The notes under the pieces: model-generated
Seen by the model: the letters and a program-made list of their open reading frames with translations, nothing else
What the model was told of the DNA's origin: nothing
Databases searched by the model: none
Translations under genes and position numbers: made by a program
Shown here: positions 11,201-22,852 of the stretch, in pieces
Numbering within the stretch: position 1 is the stretch's first letter
Layout: every line of letters begins with the position of its first letter
Assembly: GCA_963556145.1 (NCBI GenBank)
Contig: OY744465.1
Location: forward strand, 372,001-436,000
Length of the DNA: 64,000 nucleotides
Direction: 5' to 3'
Source: Hygrocybe punicea
Taxonomy: Eukaryota; Basidiomycota; Agaricomycetes; Agaricales; Hygrophoraceae

Positions 11201-13018
11201 GATGTGCCAGTGGACTTTCTGGAGATTCTGGTACCTGTAGCTTCACAATCAGTTCTGCATGTCATGCTAGATATGGAAACTTACTTGATCAAGGGCTTTT
11301 CGCAGCTGAACTGGCGTCATGAATGTTCTTTGCAAAAACGGTGTGGGATCATCATGAGAACCTGAAACTGGAGAGAAGAGAATGTTCATAGCAGCGTTGT
11401 TTGAATCCATAAGCTTCATCGAAGCAACTTTCAGTTGTTTTGTATGGGAATTGTCAACTGCCAGTGAGGCAGTGGCAAATGTTGGCAAATCCAGCCAGGG
11501 CTGCGAACGACTCCCAGTCGACATGAAGATATCATCAGGGGGGTCTACATCCTTCTTCTTCCCCTTCCTCTTCTTTGCTGGTCGTCGATTCATTGGCATT
11601 TTTTCAGCATGCACTTCTAAACTGAAACCTACAGAGAGATCAACACTGGAGGTCACAAAAGATGACTTTTCACACATACCTTCCACCTGAAAGCTTGTTT
11701 GAAGAGCACCACCAGGAAGCACTCTTTGGCTGGAAGTGGCTAGTGTTGCTGCGGCTAAGCTAGCTGCGGGCCGGCCAAGTTAGCTTCAGCTACGGCTAAG
11801 CTAATTTCTTAAATTTCCTTAGTTGAAGCCAGTAGTCGAGCATAGCTGGCTATGGTCAGCTACAGCCAACCATAGCCGGGATATATTATATAATATATAA
11901 GATACTATTATTTTTTTAATATAACTAAGTAAATACTACAAAATAAATTTTTTGAAGGGATTGATGGGGGATTTTGAGCCTCTTATATAGGGATTCGGGG
12001 GGCGCACAGACCACGTGACTTTTTGGTCACTTGGTCACACCTCAACAAACACAGTCACGCATGTCTGAACATGTCACCACCAACAACAGACCAACAACAT
12101 TGACGAGGACGATAATGACGGGCAGCGAGACCCTCCGTGGACGACACGATGGCGACAAGGACGAGGACGGTGGATGAGGACAACCACCACCACCACCACC
12201 ACCACACCACCACAGCAACGACGAGGATGAGGATGACGAGGATGGGGACGATGAGGACAGGGACATGGCCGACCAGGATGGGGACAAGGACGACAAGGAC
12301 GACAGGGACAAGGACGACGAGAATGAGGATGGGGATGACAACAAGGACAAGGACAAGGATGGGGACAAGGATGAGAACAAGGACAAGGACAAGGATGAGA
12401 ACAAGGACAAGGACAAGGACGAGAACAAGGACAAGGACGGGGACGATGAGGACAAGGACGAAGACAATGACAACGACAGGGATGAAGACAACGACAGGGA
12501 CGACGACAACGATGATGACGAGGATAGTCAAGGCCGTGGTCACCACCATCCTGTCCCCACCTCTCCCCTCCCTCTCCCACTGCCCCCTCCCACTCTCCCA
12601 CTCTCACTCTCCCCCTCCTCCTCCCCCTTCCCTCCCTCTCCTCCTCCCCCCTCCCTCTCCTTCTCCCACTCTCCTCCTCCCACTCCTCCCTGCCTCCCCC
12701 TTCTCCCACTCTTCTCTCACTCCCATCTCTCTCTCCCCTCCTTATTAATTTAATTAATTAATTTAATTTAATTAATTGAATTGAATTTTGTCTTATTATA
12801 TATTAATATATATACATCTAAGTAAATGGCAAAACCAAAATACCTGAGTACTTGGGCACACTTACCTGTGGAAAGCTGTAATTAGCTGCAGCTAAGATTT
12901 TGAGGTAGCTGTAGCTGGTAGCTGGTCATTAGCCTTTAGCTAAGCTAACAGCTACTAGCTGACTGTTAGCCTTAGCTGTAGCAACACTAGAAGTGGCTTT
13001 ATGACTTTGGCGAGGCAT
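8266..13018 (-). pseudogene. hAT transposase pseudogene, split by a hAT-like element
   Basis: The gene starts at ATG 13018-13016 (MPRQSHKATS) and is interrupted by the insert 11741-12989 plus its duplication. It continues with a Ser-rich head. A BED-finger-like segment KKRHMATDIWTFYHKG is at about 10945-10895, with its Cys pair in another frame (QCCIFCK). The hAT core holds SFTMDMWSDPNLTPFMAVTAHWI (10245-10175) and DVVTRWSSTLFMIERALLL (9520-9450). The C-terminal dimerisation block is LPIQGSAVPCERVFSSSKET..RRSRI (8550-8470). Several introns are plausible, for example donor GTAAGTTTC after KALDQ near 11282. Frameshifts in the finger and stops between blocks indicate a dead copy. The TIRs of this element were not found. 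Confidence 0.85.
11741..12989. mobile_element. Non-autonomous hAT-like element A (8-bp TSD GAAGTGGC)
   Basis: The element starts TAGTGTTGC and ends GCAACACTA. It is flanked by GAAGTGGC at 11733-11740 and 12990-12997. Subterminal regions (11750-11880 and 12860-12980) are built from short AGCTA/TAGCT-type motifs. The centre (12100-12530) is a degenerate GACAAG/GATGAG purine tract followed by a C/T-rich tract (12550-12740). The long open frames in the centre are a result of low complexity on both strands. Excision with one duplication restores the reading frame of the host transposase. Confidence 0.92.
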
Positions 13019-15078
13019 ACTAGAATAAGAGTGGATGGAAGTTCAAGTCAGTTCAGTACACGTGTTCAACTTGACATGTGTCAATTTTTAGACAAGAAAA
13101 GTTGAATGCAGTTCTCAATAATAACGGTAGCACGAGTCAAGAATGGCAGCACTCGCCCCACCATTGCTAAAACATTAATCATATTGCGACAACTCAAGGA
13201 TGGGCAGCAAAGAGCAATTCGGTAGGCATAGCAATTGACAAGTGATCCTCACATAAGAGAGTGGTTGAGCATCAGTCACCGGAATTCAAGTTGGAGTTTT
13301 ATGGGAAGGACACTGACAGGTTGCGTTAGCACCATAGGTTAAATGGAGGCAGCAAGGGGCACTCACGGCAGTTATTGTAGTTTGGTAGGCTCCACAACTT
13401 GGGAGCGGGAAGGAGGTACAGTCCTCCATTCTCTCACCATATCCGCCGCTTGGACCGAGTCCTTCTGAAAGGAGTCGACCCTCTCCTTCTGCCTACTGAT
13501 GGCGAGTTCTGCATCTGCTACTGCCGTCTCACGCTTCTTAAGATTCCAGTATGCACTCTGCGCTGTTGGGGTCTTGGGGGGCATAATAGGGTGCTCAGTG
13601 ACAGTGTGCGTGCTGCACAAGAGTCTCTAGAGATCCATCAAGAAGGCGGATCCCCAAGGTGGCAGTCGTCAGCAAGGGGGGCCCCAAATTGGATGCCAAG
13701 AGAGTGGGGGATCAATGCGGGATGCCGCACAAACTTGTACAATGTCTTGGGGTATCAATTACCACAGTTGATTGCATAGATGCTGGCCCTGACTATGAGG
13801 AGGAGGCTTCTCTGCCCCATGGCCCTAGATATGACAATGAGGGATCGGAGGGCCTCAATCTGGTGGATGCTATGCTTGAAGTGGAGTAAATCGTCTCTGT
13901 GGAGGATGGACTTATTGATGAAGAGTACCCCCTTTGACGATAGGGCCCATGAGTCTCAGAGTATCGCAGGTGAAACGAAGGGATCAACTCTGGCCGACAC
14001 ATGTGCATCGATTGTGAGCACTGCGACGCTCATTGGCACACCACCCCCATGCAATGAGAGGGCTGCCTTGCGCATGTCATACAAGAATGCTGCAGCACAG
14101 TGGGGAGAGAAGTCTTGGTTGTACGGGCTCTGAGCCGCAATGATGGCCCTGATGGGCAGAGTATCAGCCCATCATAAGATGTATGATGCAAAGCCAGGGT
14201 ATAGTCCATTTGCCCTCTCAAGAGCAGTATGCGCCAGAGAAGGTTGAGGCATATCGCCATCACAGTAGATTGCACCTCCTCTCGGGATATGGGTGCCATG
14301 AGGTGCCAGCCGCATGGCCCTTGGTTGTCATTTGGAGTGTCACATCAGTCTCATATTCATGCTCTCAGGTGCCATGAGGAGGGCGATGGGAGCCCCGGTG
14401 AGGATCTTGAGAGCCTTGTTGCAATCATAGCACAAGCCTGACCCACCTATCGCCTCTCTCATGCATGTATGATAATAGTTGCATTGGCCCTGGTATCCCA
14501 CCACCTCCATCATGGGCCCAATGGAGATGAAGCCAGTCCAAATGGCCCTCATCTCTGTCAATCCAGGGTATGGGAGGAGCTGGTTATGAGTAGCACTAAA
14601 GCCGATGTCCGCCCTTCAGATGATGGGAAGAGACCATGCCGCAGGGGCGATAAGATTGGCCATGTTGATCTAGGCGCCTGCCTGCTCATGACAGAGCACT
14701 ATCATCTTCACAATCAGCATAACATAAAGAAAGAGTGAAGAAGCTCAGAAACGGCAATGAGGGTGGCACACATTTGCCCGCTCAGTGACATTTGAGAACC
14801 TCCAGTGGTCAGGAAAGCCTTGCAGCTTTGGCTTTTGTGAATTCATGGGTTACAAAATTTATTCTTGTTGTGCTCAAGACTTTGATTCCATCTGACATCA
14901 AACAACCTTCTTCCTCAAACAAAAAAAAATGACCTACCTGCTTATCAAGATCACAAAACTGCAACATCAGCAGTGTGAAACCTCAACAATGTAGACATCG
15001 GCAGATGTCCTCTTCACATTGGCCTAGCCAACTCTGATCCATTTCTTGAGGGCAAGACTACTGTAAGAGGTGAATTGA
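13019..15078. other. No recognised gene
   Basis: Open frames occur on both strands (for example 13620-13372 minus, Lys/Glu/Arg-rich; 14561-14030 minus) but none shows a family I recognise. Short fragments of host genes may lie here, as they do just downstream. No RNA gene or repeat was identified. Confidence 0.4.
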
Positions 15079-15461
15079 TCAATGGTGGTGGGCGAGATTC
15101 ATTTCCCTCACCTCATCCAGCCTTTTCACATCATTCACCCAGAAAACACTGTCAAGCCATGGTTTCCTCATGCTCATGGCCAGTAACGAGAATGACCAAT
15201 CCTGCTCCTGCCATTTGACCACACCGCACCCACACCAATCGCCACCACGACCAGAGTTGCGCCAATGCAAGTGCCGTACCCAGCCCATAGCATCCTGGGA
15301 TCGTACATGTAGATGTTGGCTTGCATGGAAGCGATTGTCGACATGTGCCACAAAGCAGCCAACATGAGGCTGATGCAAAAGCTCTTCCATAAATTCTGGG
15401 ACAGTCTGTGGGAAGATGAGGGTGGCACCATTTTAGGAGGACAAGGTGGACAGATTGCCAT
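15079..15461 (-). pseudogene. C-terminal fragment of a fungal plasma-membrane-type protein
   Basis: In the minus strand an extracellular-like end (LMLAALWHMSTIASMQANIY) leads to YDPRMLWAGYG, a hydrophobic helix CIGATLVVVAIGVGAVW and a cytoplasmic NGRS..FSLL segment, then KPWLDSVFWVNDVKRLDEVRE in another frame. This resembles the C-terminus of a multi-pass fungal membrane family of unknown function, from memory. A frameshift lies near 15180 and the upstream domains are missing. It directly follows the SKT5 fragment, so the two are unrelated pieces brought together. Confidence 0.5.
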
Positions 15462-15469
15462 AGGAGGGG

Positions 15470-16300
15470 ATTTTGCCCTGCTGGCTAGCGAGGCTGTGAT
15501 ACTGCATGCTGAGCAGGGGGTCGAAAGGAAAGGGGGTTGAGCAAATTTGTAGGAGTAGCCAAGCTTGTACTGTTTTGGGGCAAAGTTGAGGATGGCTGCA
15601 TGCTTGATATACCTGTGTGATTCTTGAATTGCAGTAAATCCAGGGGGGCTGAGGGGGCTGAGGGGGCTGAATAAGTGTGGAGAGATTGTGACATGATCAA
15701 ACTTTGAGAGGAGGAGGCCATAGACATAAGCATGTTGGGTACATCAAGGGATGCTAATGTTGCGGCATGATGGAGAAGAGGGACTGCTTGTTCTGGGCTG
15801 GCTGGAAGGCCGAGTTGGCCCATCAGGTGAGCCATTCCCATGTGCTGGCAAAGAATGAGAGGTGAAATGGATGGAGAGAAGCATGGGAACATACATATAT
15901 GCAGCTTTCTACGGCCAGCTTGACGCCAGTTTCAAAGAATGAGAAAAGTCGTTGAAGTTTCCATAATCCCTGCCGAGCCTGAACCATGCAGCAGAATAGC
16001 CAGATCTAGGGGCGAGCTCGAAGTCTCGAAAAGTAGATCTTGAGTTGATTTGAACAAAGTTGGGATATGCACCTGAAGCAGCAAATGTTGCCTTGAGGTA
16101 AATAGCCTCTGCTATGTGACAGGGGATTGTATTTGGGAGGGGTTGAAGGTTTGCGATGTTGAGGATGAGGGGTATTGTGATCTGGATGAGACGGGCAAGC
16201 TGCAGATCGGGGATGTAAGCGAGGCTGATTAGGTTGTCTGGGGAGTTTTTTTGCTGTAGGCAATCAACGAGAAAGAGGACATCGTGAGCCCAGGTGATTT
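15470..16300 (-). pseudogene. SKT5-like chitin synthase activator pseudogene (Sel1 repeats)
   Basis: Reading the minus strand gives TWAHDVLFLVDC, HIAEAIYLKATFAASGAYP, FRDFELAPRSGYSAAWFRLG, an intron (donor GTATGTTC near 15893), MGMAHLMGQLGLPASPEQAV, LLHHAATLASLDVPQ, then HAAILNFAPKQYKLGYSYKFA and PFPFDPLLSMQYHSLASQQG. From memory these are the Sel1-like repeats of the basidiomycete SKT5/chitin synthase III activator family, which recruits chitin synthase for cell-wall growth. Frames shift at about 15960, 15740 and 15525, so the copy is broken. The N-terminal region would lie across the 10.7-kb element whose end is at 16415, and the Sel1 region is incomplete. A functional copy presumably exists elsewhere. 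Confidence 0.8.
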
Positions 16301-16414
16301 TAGGGCAGGGTCATGAGATTGCTGTTAGATAGCGAGAAATGTGGTGGAAGGTTTGAGACAGAAGGAAGTGGAGAGACAAGAGAATAATATGAGCCCAGGA
16401 TTTCAAATCCACAG

Positions 16415-16781
16415 TATGAGGGGACTCTTTGGACAATAATAAAATTCCATTCCGGTCACAAACTTTCGCTTGGTTACACTAGATTTTGCACGGCTTGCCT
16501 TAAAAGGTAATATTTTGACATAGCAATAATAATCTTTGACAGATAAGAATTGATTTCAACTTTTTGAAGATAGAAAACTATTGTGGTTTTTTTTTCATTG
16601 TCAATTTTTTGTTTCATTTATTTCCCATTGTCAGTTTTTTTGTTGTTGTAAAATTTTTCATTGTGGTAACTGGTAAAAAAACTTCATAAGAAAATTTTTC
16701 GTTGTTGTAAAAATTTTCATTGTGTAACTGGTAAATGACTTCATAGGAAAAGATTTCGTCATTATAAATTTTTTCATTGGG
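16415..16781 (+). repeat. Left terminal inverted repeat of the 10.7-kb element
   Basis: Inverted relative to 26843-27130. The outermost 76 bp are identical. An A/T-rich inner part repeats the motif ttttcattgt/ttgttgtaaaa with small indels and ends near ttcattgggg. Confidence 0.9.
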
Positions 16782-18866
16782 GCCTATGACAGCTGTTGTG
16801 TTATGGGGCAATGAGCCTACACTTTGGGGTTCCAGCACGGTGACCCCCCACCCTTCTCTTCTGACTCCATCATCCATACCCATGTCTTTAGATCCACAGG
16901 AAGGATGTGGGCAATGTGATTGCATGTCATTTTTTCCACAACCCTTGAGGTGAGTCAGCCATGCCTTGATCAAACATTCACTTTATGCAAGAAGACAAAT
17001 CCAGCAACCTGTACTTGCTGGTGTAGCCATGGTTATCTAGTCCAGCATAGTCCAGCACCTCCAGCACCAAGTCTACCTCCAAAAGGTGGATTTCAATTAT
17101 CTGGCTGTTTAGCCTTTGCAAGTGTACGTTTCTCAATTGAAATATGACAACAATAGCAGCTCAATTGCCAGATCTAGATGGCTCTTGTCATTCACCCAGA
17201 TACAGTATGTGTTTGTGGCTGGCACTGGTTTTCTCATGACAATGTCCAGTGTGTTCTTCATGACATTCAGTTGTTTCATGTCATGCTAACCTCTGCGTCA
17301 TGTACAGAATGCTGGCTGTTTCCACATTCACATCCCAACCAGCAGTCTCCCTTTCTCTAAACATAGCCCTCAACGTGCCACCAGCAACCCTTTGGACTGG
17401 AACCCAGCCTCTGATTGCAGGCTCTGCAAATGATAGACGAATGGAGGCCACCTGAAACCATCATCCTACTGGTGTTCCATCCTCTCATGTACCTGACTTT
17501 TCATCTCACAGTCATAGTAATACTGGCAACACTTGTACATGAAGGCTCATCTCACAAGGCATTTCCATCAAATCGGGCTGCAAAAACAAAAGTGACTTCC
17601 AAGACGTTTGAAGTTCTTTTCTTCCCTTATTTGGTACACACACATGTCTGAGTTCCAGGTCTGCTCACAATCTGGTGCAACAGCCTTTCAATAATTGTGG
17701 TCCCGAACATGCAGAGGACCCCCATCCAAAAGAGATACATGTTTTCTATGAGAAGCTCCCCAACCTTGTCCATCATTTCCGCTCAAATGGCCTTATGTTT
17801 CTGGTTACCCTTGATGAATCAGCCAATAACTCAATTCTCAGCCAACTCAATTCCCAAATCTTCTCGCATTTCTCAATGTGCCATTTGCATTTTACATTGA
17901 CAGCAACTGATATCTCACCTCTGACTGAACTACAATATGAAAGGTTGCCATGGTGTCTCCTTGTAGGAGGTAATCAGCAACGCCAACTTGACTCTCAACT
18001 GGTCAATCTCTACAATATCCAGACCTACGCATTTACCATTGCCACTCTAATCAAAGTCTCAATGAAACTTCCCCATCCTCTCACACCTGATGCAACTATG
18101 ATTATGCTCAGTAATGACTTGAATCTTTTCAGAGATTTCATTTTGTTAATTATCTCCATCTAGCTCCTCGCCGTGGACGAATCTGGGGTCCCATATCATC
18201 TGAATCCAAGGAACCCCACCCATGCTTTCCACCTCATGCTATCTCTCATTTTCTCTCCCGTGACGATCCTGATGAACAAGTAACTTGCTTCGATACATGC
18301 CCAACATACGTTGAACCTCTGTTTCTGATGGATGATGGTGACCCTCCCTATCATGTCCATATTTCTGTGTCTACTGAGTCTATGTTGACAAACCCCCTCT
18401 CTCTATATATATATCAGCTTCTGGACAATGAAGGTCCCAGTAACCATGGCACATCTGGACAATCTCACCCGGTGATTCCATACTCAATTACATATTTGTT
18501 ATTTTACTGACTTGTCAATAGTCGATTGAAATTCCTAATCCAACTGCATCTGCAACTCCATTTCTATTGTCTGTACAATCATTCAGTAGCCCAACCAGTA
18601 TCAGTCTGTCCATGACACTTGTTATGCATGTTCAGTTGTCTGACTTGCCAATAGGTCATCTCAATCCGAGTTTTTCATTCTCAACCTTTCGCATTCCACA
18701 TAATCGCAATTCCATACCATCATCTGCCAGTGCAAGTACTTCAAGTTCCACATCATTATCAAGATCATCTCATTCTTCCCATATTGCACTGTCTACTTCT
18801 CAGATTGTTACTCGCAGCGCAACTGCATGGCAAAGCCACATTACTAACATCATTGATCTCACAGAC

Positions 18867-20064
18867 TAGTGTTGGGGAAGTTCGGTCTCAGACCGACCCA
18901 AACCCAGTTTAGACCGAACCGAAACCGCCGGTTTCGGTTTCGGTTTGGGAAATTTCGGCTGAGACCGAACCGTTCAGTCTCCGGTTTGGAGATTTGGCCG
19001 CGGGCCGAAACGGTTTCAAACTCAGTTTGAACCGCAAACCGACAGTCCAAAGTCAGCTACATGGCTGACTTCGAAAGTCACCCAAAGTCACCAACCCCAC
19101 CAACAACACCCCCGATATACGCCAAACGAAGACGATGGAGCACCCGAGGTCGACAAAACGGGCGGCGGGGTACTCCCTGCCGCCCGCGTATGTTTTTTAT
19201 TTTTATTTATTCGAACTTAACTAACGCATTTACAAATTACAGGTTGATGCACCACGGCCACCACCACCACCACCACCACCACCACGACAACGACCACGAC
19301 AACGGCAACGACAACGGCGACGGTTACAACCACCGTCAACGCCACGCCGGACGCGCCCACAGCAACGCCCACGGCCCACCCCCAGCGCCACGCCAAACGC
19401 GTTCAAAACGCGCGCCAAACGTACGTGAATGGGGTGGAGTCAACAAGGTGGAAGAGCAGCAGGGGTGGTGCATCCACCCCGCTCCTTCGTGGTATGTACC
19501 TTTATTCATTTTTTCACTGATTTATTCGTCCATTATAGAACGCGGCACCGTACCACCACCACCACGCAACACTAACACCACCGAGGAAGGCCAACGCGGG
19601 GTCAACCCGGCCGTCATCGCGTGCACAACGCGTATGACGCGTGGGGCACCACCACCACCACCACCACCACCACCATCACGCGTCCACCGAAAACGGCCAA
19701 CACGGTCAACCCACATCGCATGTACAACGCGCGTGACGCGTCGGGACACCCATGGAGAAGCCCGCGTGCGGCTCAATGCCGGCGCAGGGTGTGCCAGCAC
19801 CCCAGCACCCCAATCTCACCTCGCAAACAGGCTGGCCACGTCAATTGACGTGCGCAGCACTGTTGCGAGGTCAGAATGGTGCAGGGGCACTGAGCACTAG
19901 CGGTCCGCGGTTCAGACCGCGTTTGGACCGAAACCGAACCGATGCAAACCGTTTGCATCGGTTTCGGTCTGGTTTGGGGACTTTGGGTGGAAAACCGGAC
20001 CATTCGGTTTGCGGTTTGGGCAAAAAGGCCCCAAACCGGACCAAACCGAACTTCCCCAACACTA
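18867..20064. mobile_element. Non-autonomous hAT-like element B (8-bp TSD TCACAGAC)
   Basis: The element starts TAGTGTTGGGGAAGTTCGG and ends with the complement CCGAACTTCCCCAACACTA. The duplication TCACAGAC is at 18859-18866 and 20065-20072. The subterminal 150 bp at each end consists of GGTTCGGT/ACCGAACC-type motifs. The interior has CCA triplet runs (19260-19285, 19645-19675) and Arg/Pro/His-rich open frames without a recognisable domain. It interrupts the large ORF of the 10.7-kb element; the host reading resumes directly after the right duplication. Confidence 0.93.
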
Positions 20065-21227
20065 TCACAGACGATCATTCTCCTCTTCATGAACATTCTA
20101 ACCATCACAGCTGTGTTGCCTGGATTGCATATGTCCAAGATCACTGTCACCTTCCCCAAAACCTGCCACAAGCATCCTTTGAAGCGATTAGTGTCGAAGA
20201 TGGTGCATCTGCATTGTTTTCCTACCTTGTAGCTCAGGCATCCGGTAGATGAATACACGTTACCTGATGGAGCTTCAATCCCTCATGAGTTCCCTGTTTC
20301 CAGTTTTTTCAAATGCTGGCATGATTGGTATATGTGAGTTCTGGTACATCAGAAAGGTGGTGGTCCTAACAACCAATGATCAGTGGCAAGGGTGTTGGGA
20401 CTGGCATTGAATGAGCCGTTATCACAGCAGCCATCAAGATGATGGTGGAGAATCTGAAATTCTGGAAACTTCTCAACAGCGATGAAGGCTACTATACCAT
20501 TGCCCTTTGTCCAGGAGCCCCAGTGATCACCTGACTTCATTATTTCAAGGCATGTGGCATGCTTTGTCTCCTGCACTTGTACACTCTCTCTGCTGGCCCC
20601 AATCCAGTCAACCCATTCCTCCTCTAATACTCCATCAATGGTCTCCCCGGCATTATGAAAACCAGCCTTATATCAACATTGGTGCCACAAACTGCAACTT
20701 GATTGAGGTCGTGGCCTACTGATCCGAATGTCCCTTTGCACCAAGACTCCAACATTCACGATCTTCACTACATTGCTTGGGTATGAATGTGAGTAATCAG
20801 TCTCCAGCTAGTTCACTCCGACATGAGTTCTGCTTAGCCCGTTGAACTTCAACTCGAATCTGTATCATAAGAAGAGCGTGTTGTGTTGACACCCCTGATC
20901 TATTCAGGTGCATTGCTCCAAACCCACCAAGATTGTGAGCAAAATGCTGAATTACTTGTGTTTCATGATGGCTTCAATGTCCGCATAAGTCCTAATATTC
21001 TGGCTGTTGATGTAAGTGTCTTGGAGTCTGCTATGTATATCCTAGTGTTGATGAACCGGCAGACTTTACGAAACTCATCAGAAACCATCTTGAAAGAGGT
21101 TTATGGGCAGGTTGTCAAGTCTCTGTCAGATGTTATCAACCTCATAAATGTACATGTCAAAGACGATTTGGATGAGAATCAAGAACCGCAATCCCACAAC
21201 AATCTCCTTGACCATTTCCTTCTCCGT

Positions 21228-22852
21228 TGTAGTAGGAGGTCACGTGATAGGATCCCACGGTTCGTAGGACTACTTAGTAGAGATCACACTGTAGTAGAGA
21301 CTCAGCTTATCCCACCATGATGCACCCATGACACCCTGAGTGGGCACCCCCTGCCCACTCCACCTGGTGATGAGAGTGTGATTCGTCTCACGTTTGCTTT
21401 TCTCACCAACCTCTGGCTTTTTTGAGCCTTTTCTACTGGTTTTCTCGCCCTTACAGTTTTTTCACGCAGTATCACCACTCAGTTGCAGAGCAACCCCCGT
21501 TCTTCGTCCATGGCGGCCACACGGCCACCCGTATTTTTGTTAGATAGCCCACGAGTCTTCGCATCTCACCATACACCGCTACGGCCCCTTTTTCGAGGCA
21601 AAAAGGCCAATCCGTGTACCACCAAGTCATCGTCTTCGACCCGGATTTTTTTCGTTATTCACCACCAAGACGCACCCGTAAGAGCCCCCACGCCTACGAT
21701 AAACGTTCCCAAGACCTACGCTAGGCCGTGTTGCGCCACCCACGCGCGTCTGCACGGCAAGCGCGTCTTTTCCGCGCCATCTTAGTTCACACCACGTTTT
21801 ACAGCCCCCAAGTTACACACGCGCTCGATGCGCCTCTTTACACCAACAGCCCACGTCTTAGAACCCCACAGAGCCCCGCGTACCCACGCATATGCCCCAC
21901 GCGAGCCAACCTCGCTGTGTTAGAGCCCCTGCGTTTCGCCACGTCACCAGAGTTTGACCCTCACTTTCCGCGTACCCGAGCCCCCCAGCACACTTGCTCA
22001 GCCCCACGAACCCCCGTTCCACATACCGGACATCCTCATTCGCTCGCATCGTCCCAAACGAACGGTCGCCGGCCTTTACGGCCACCCATGGATTCGCCAC
22101 GTCACCATGCCCTTAGCCCCTGTCTTTCGCATATTCAGGCCCTTCAGTTCACCCACCCAACCCCACGGACCCTCGCACGGCATTCCAAAAGCCCCCGTCC
22201 CCTCACAACGTCCCAAACGAATGGCCGCCGGCCTTTATGGCCACCCCACAGACACGCTGCATCACCCAGAGTCCGACCCCCGTTTTTCGCCACCCCAAGC
22301 CCCACATACCCCCGTTACATCTCACAAACCCACGCGCGAGGCCAGAGAACCTCGCGTTCACCCCTCGTCACCCCGCCTAGCCCCATATTTTGTCATAGAG
22401 CCGAGTTATCGCCAGTCCACCTAGTTTTTTCGACCTACCGCTACCACCGCGTTCACCTACCCCCACCCCATGCCACACTGCCACTCTCACAAGACCCCCA
22501 TGTTTTTCGCGAGTTACGCTCTGAGCACAGGCGATTCGGTCAACAAGCGGCGCTCTTAAGCTGGTGGTGGCGTCCACTGGGGGGAGTGCCAGTTGGCAGC
22601 ATTTCATAAGTCCTCGACGGAGTTAGAGTTTGAGTTAGAGTTTTGGGATCTTTGTGAGTTTTGGGATCTTTTGGCTTCAGTGGCGAGGATGCCACTGTTT
22701 TTTTCGAGGGGGGTAGATGTAGTAGGAGGTCACGTGATAGGATCCCACGGTTCGTAGGACTACTTAGTAGAGATCACACTGTAGTAGAGACTCAGCTTAT
22801 CCCACCATGATGCACCCATGACACCCTGAGTGGGCACCCCCTGCCCACTCCA
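21228..22852. mobile_element. 1.6-kb LTR element (TRIM-like) with identical 135-bp LTRs
   Basis: Two direct repeats at 21228-21362 and 22718-22852 are identical, start TGTAGTAGGAGG and end GCCCACTCCA. The flanks carry CCGT at 21224-21227 and 22853-22856. Just inside the left LTR is cctggtgatgagag, a possible primer-binding site. Just before the right LTR is the purine run cgaggggggtaga, a polypurine tract. The internal 1.35 kb is GC-rich, has no gag/pol domain I can recognise, and contains two similar ~100-bp blocks (near 22045 and 22210). It interrupts the large ORF: reading before it ends HFLLRC-like and resumes RFSCYLRG. Confidence 0.9.

Noticed and set aside
12055..12753. Several overlapping 150-210-codon ORFs as genes
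   Set aside because: They are products of a purine/pyrimidine low-complexity tract that is open in many frames on both strands, inside a non-autonomous element.
15079..15461. Same family as the intact membrane gene at 32.3-34.1 kb
   Set aside because: Topology is similar (extracellular loop, last helix), but the residues around the last helix differ (YDPRMLWAGYG versus KPLMITTIIA), so they are probably different families.
21728..22609. A 293-codon Pro/His/Arg-rich ORF as a gag gene
   Set aside because: No zinc knuckle or other gag/pol motif; composition follows the GC-rich internal region of the LTR element, and other frames are open too.
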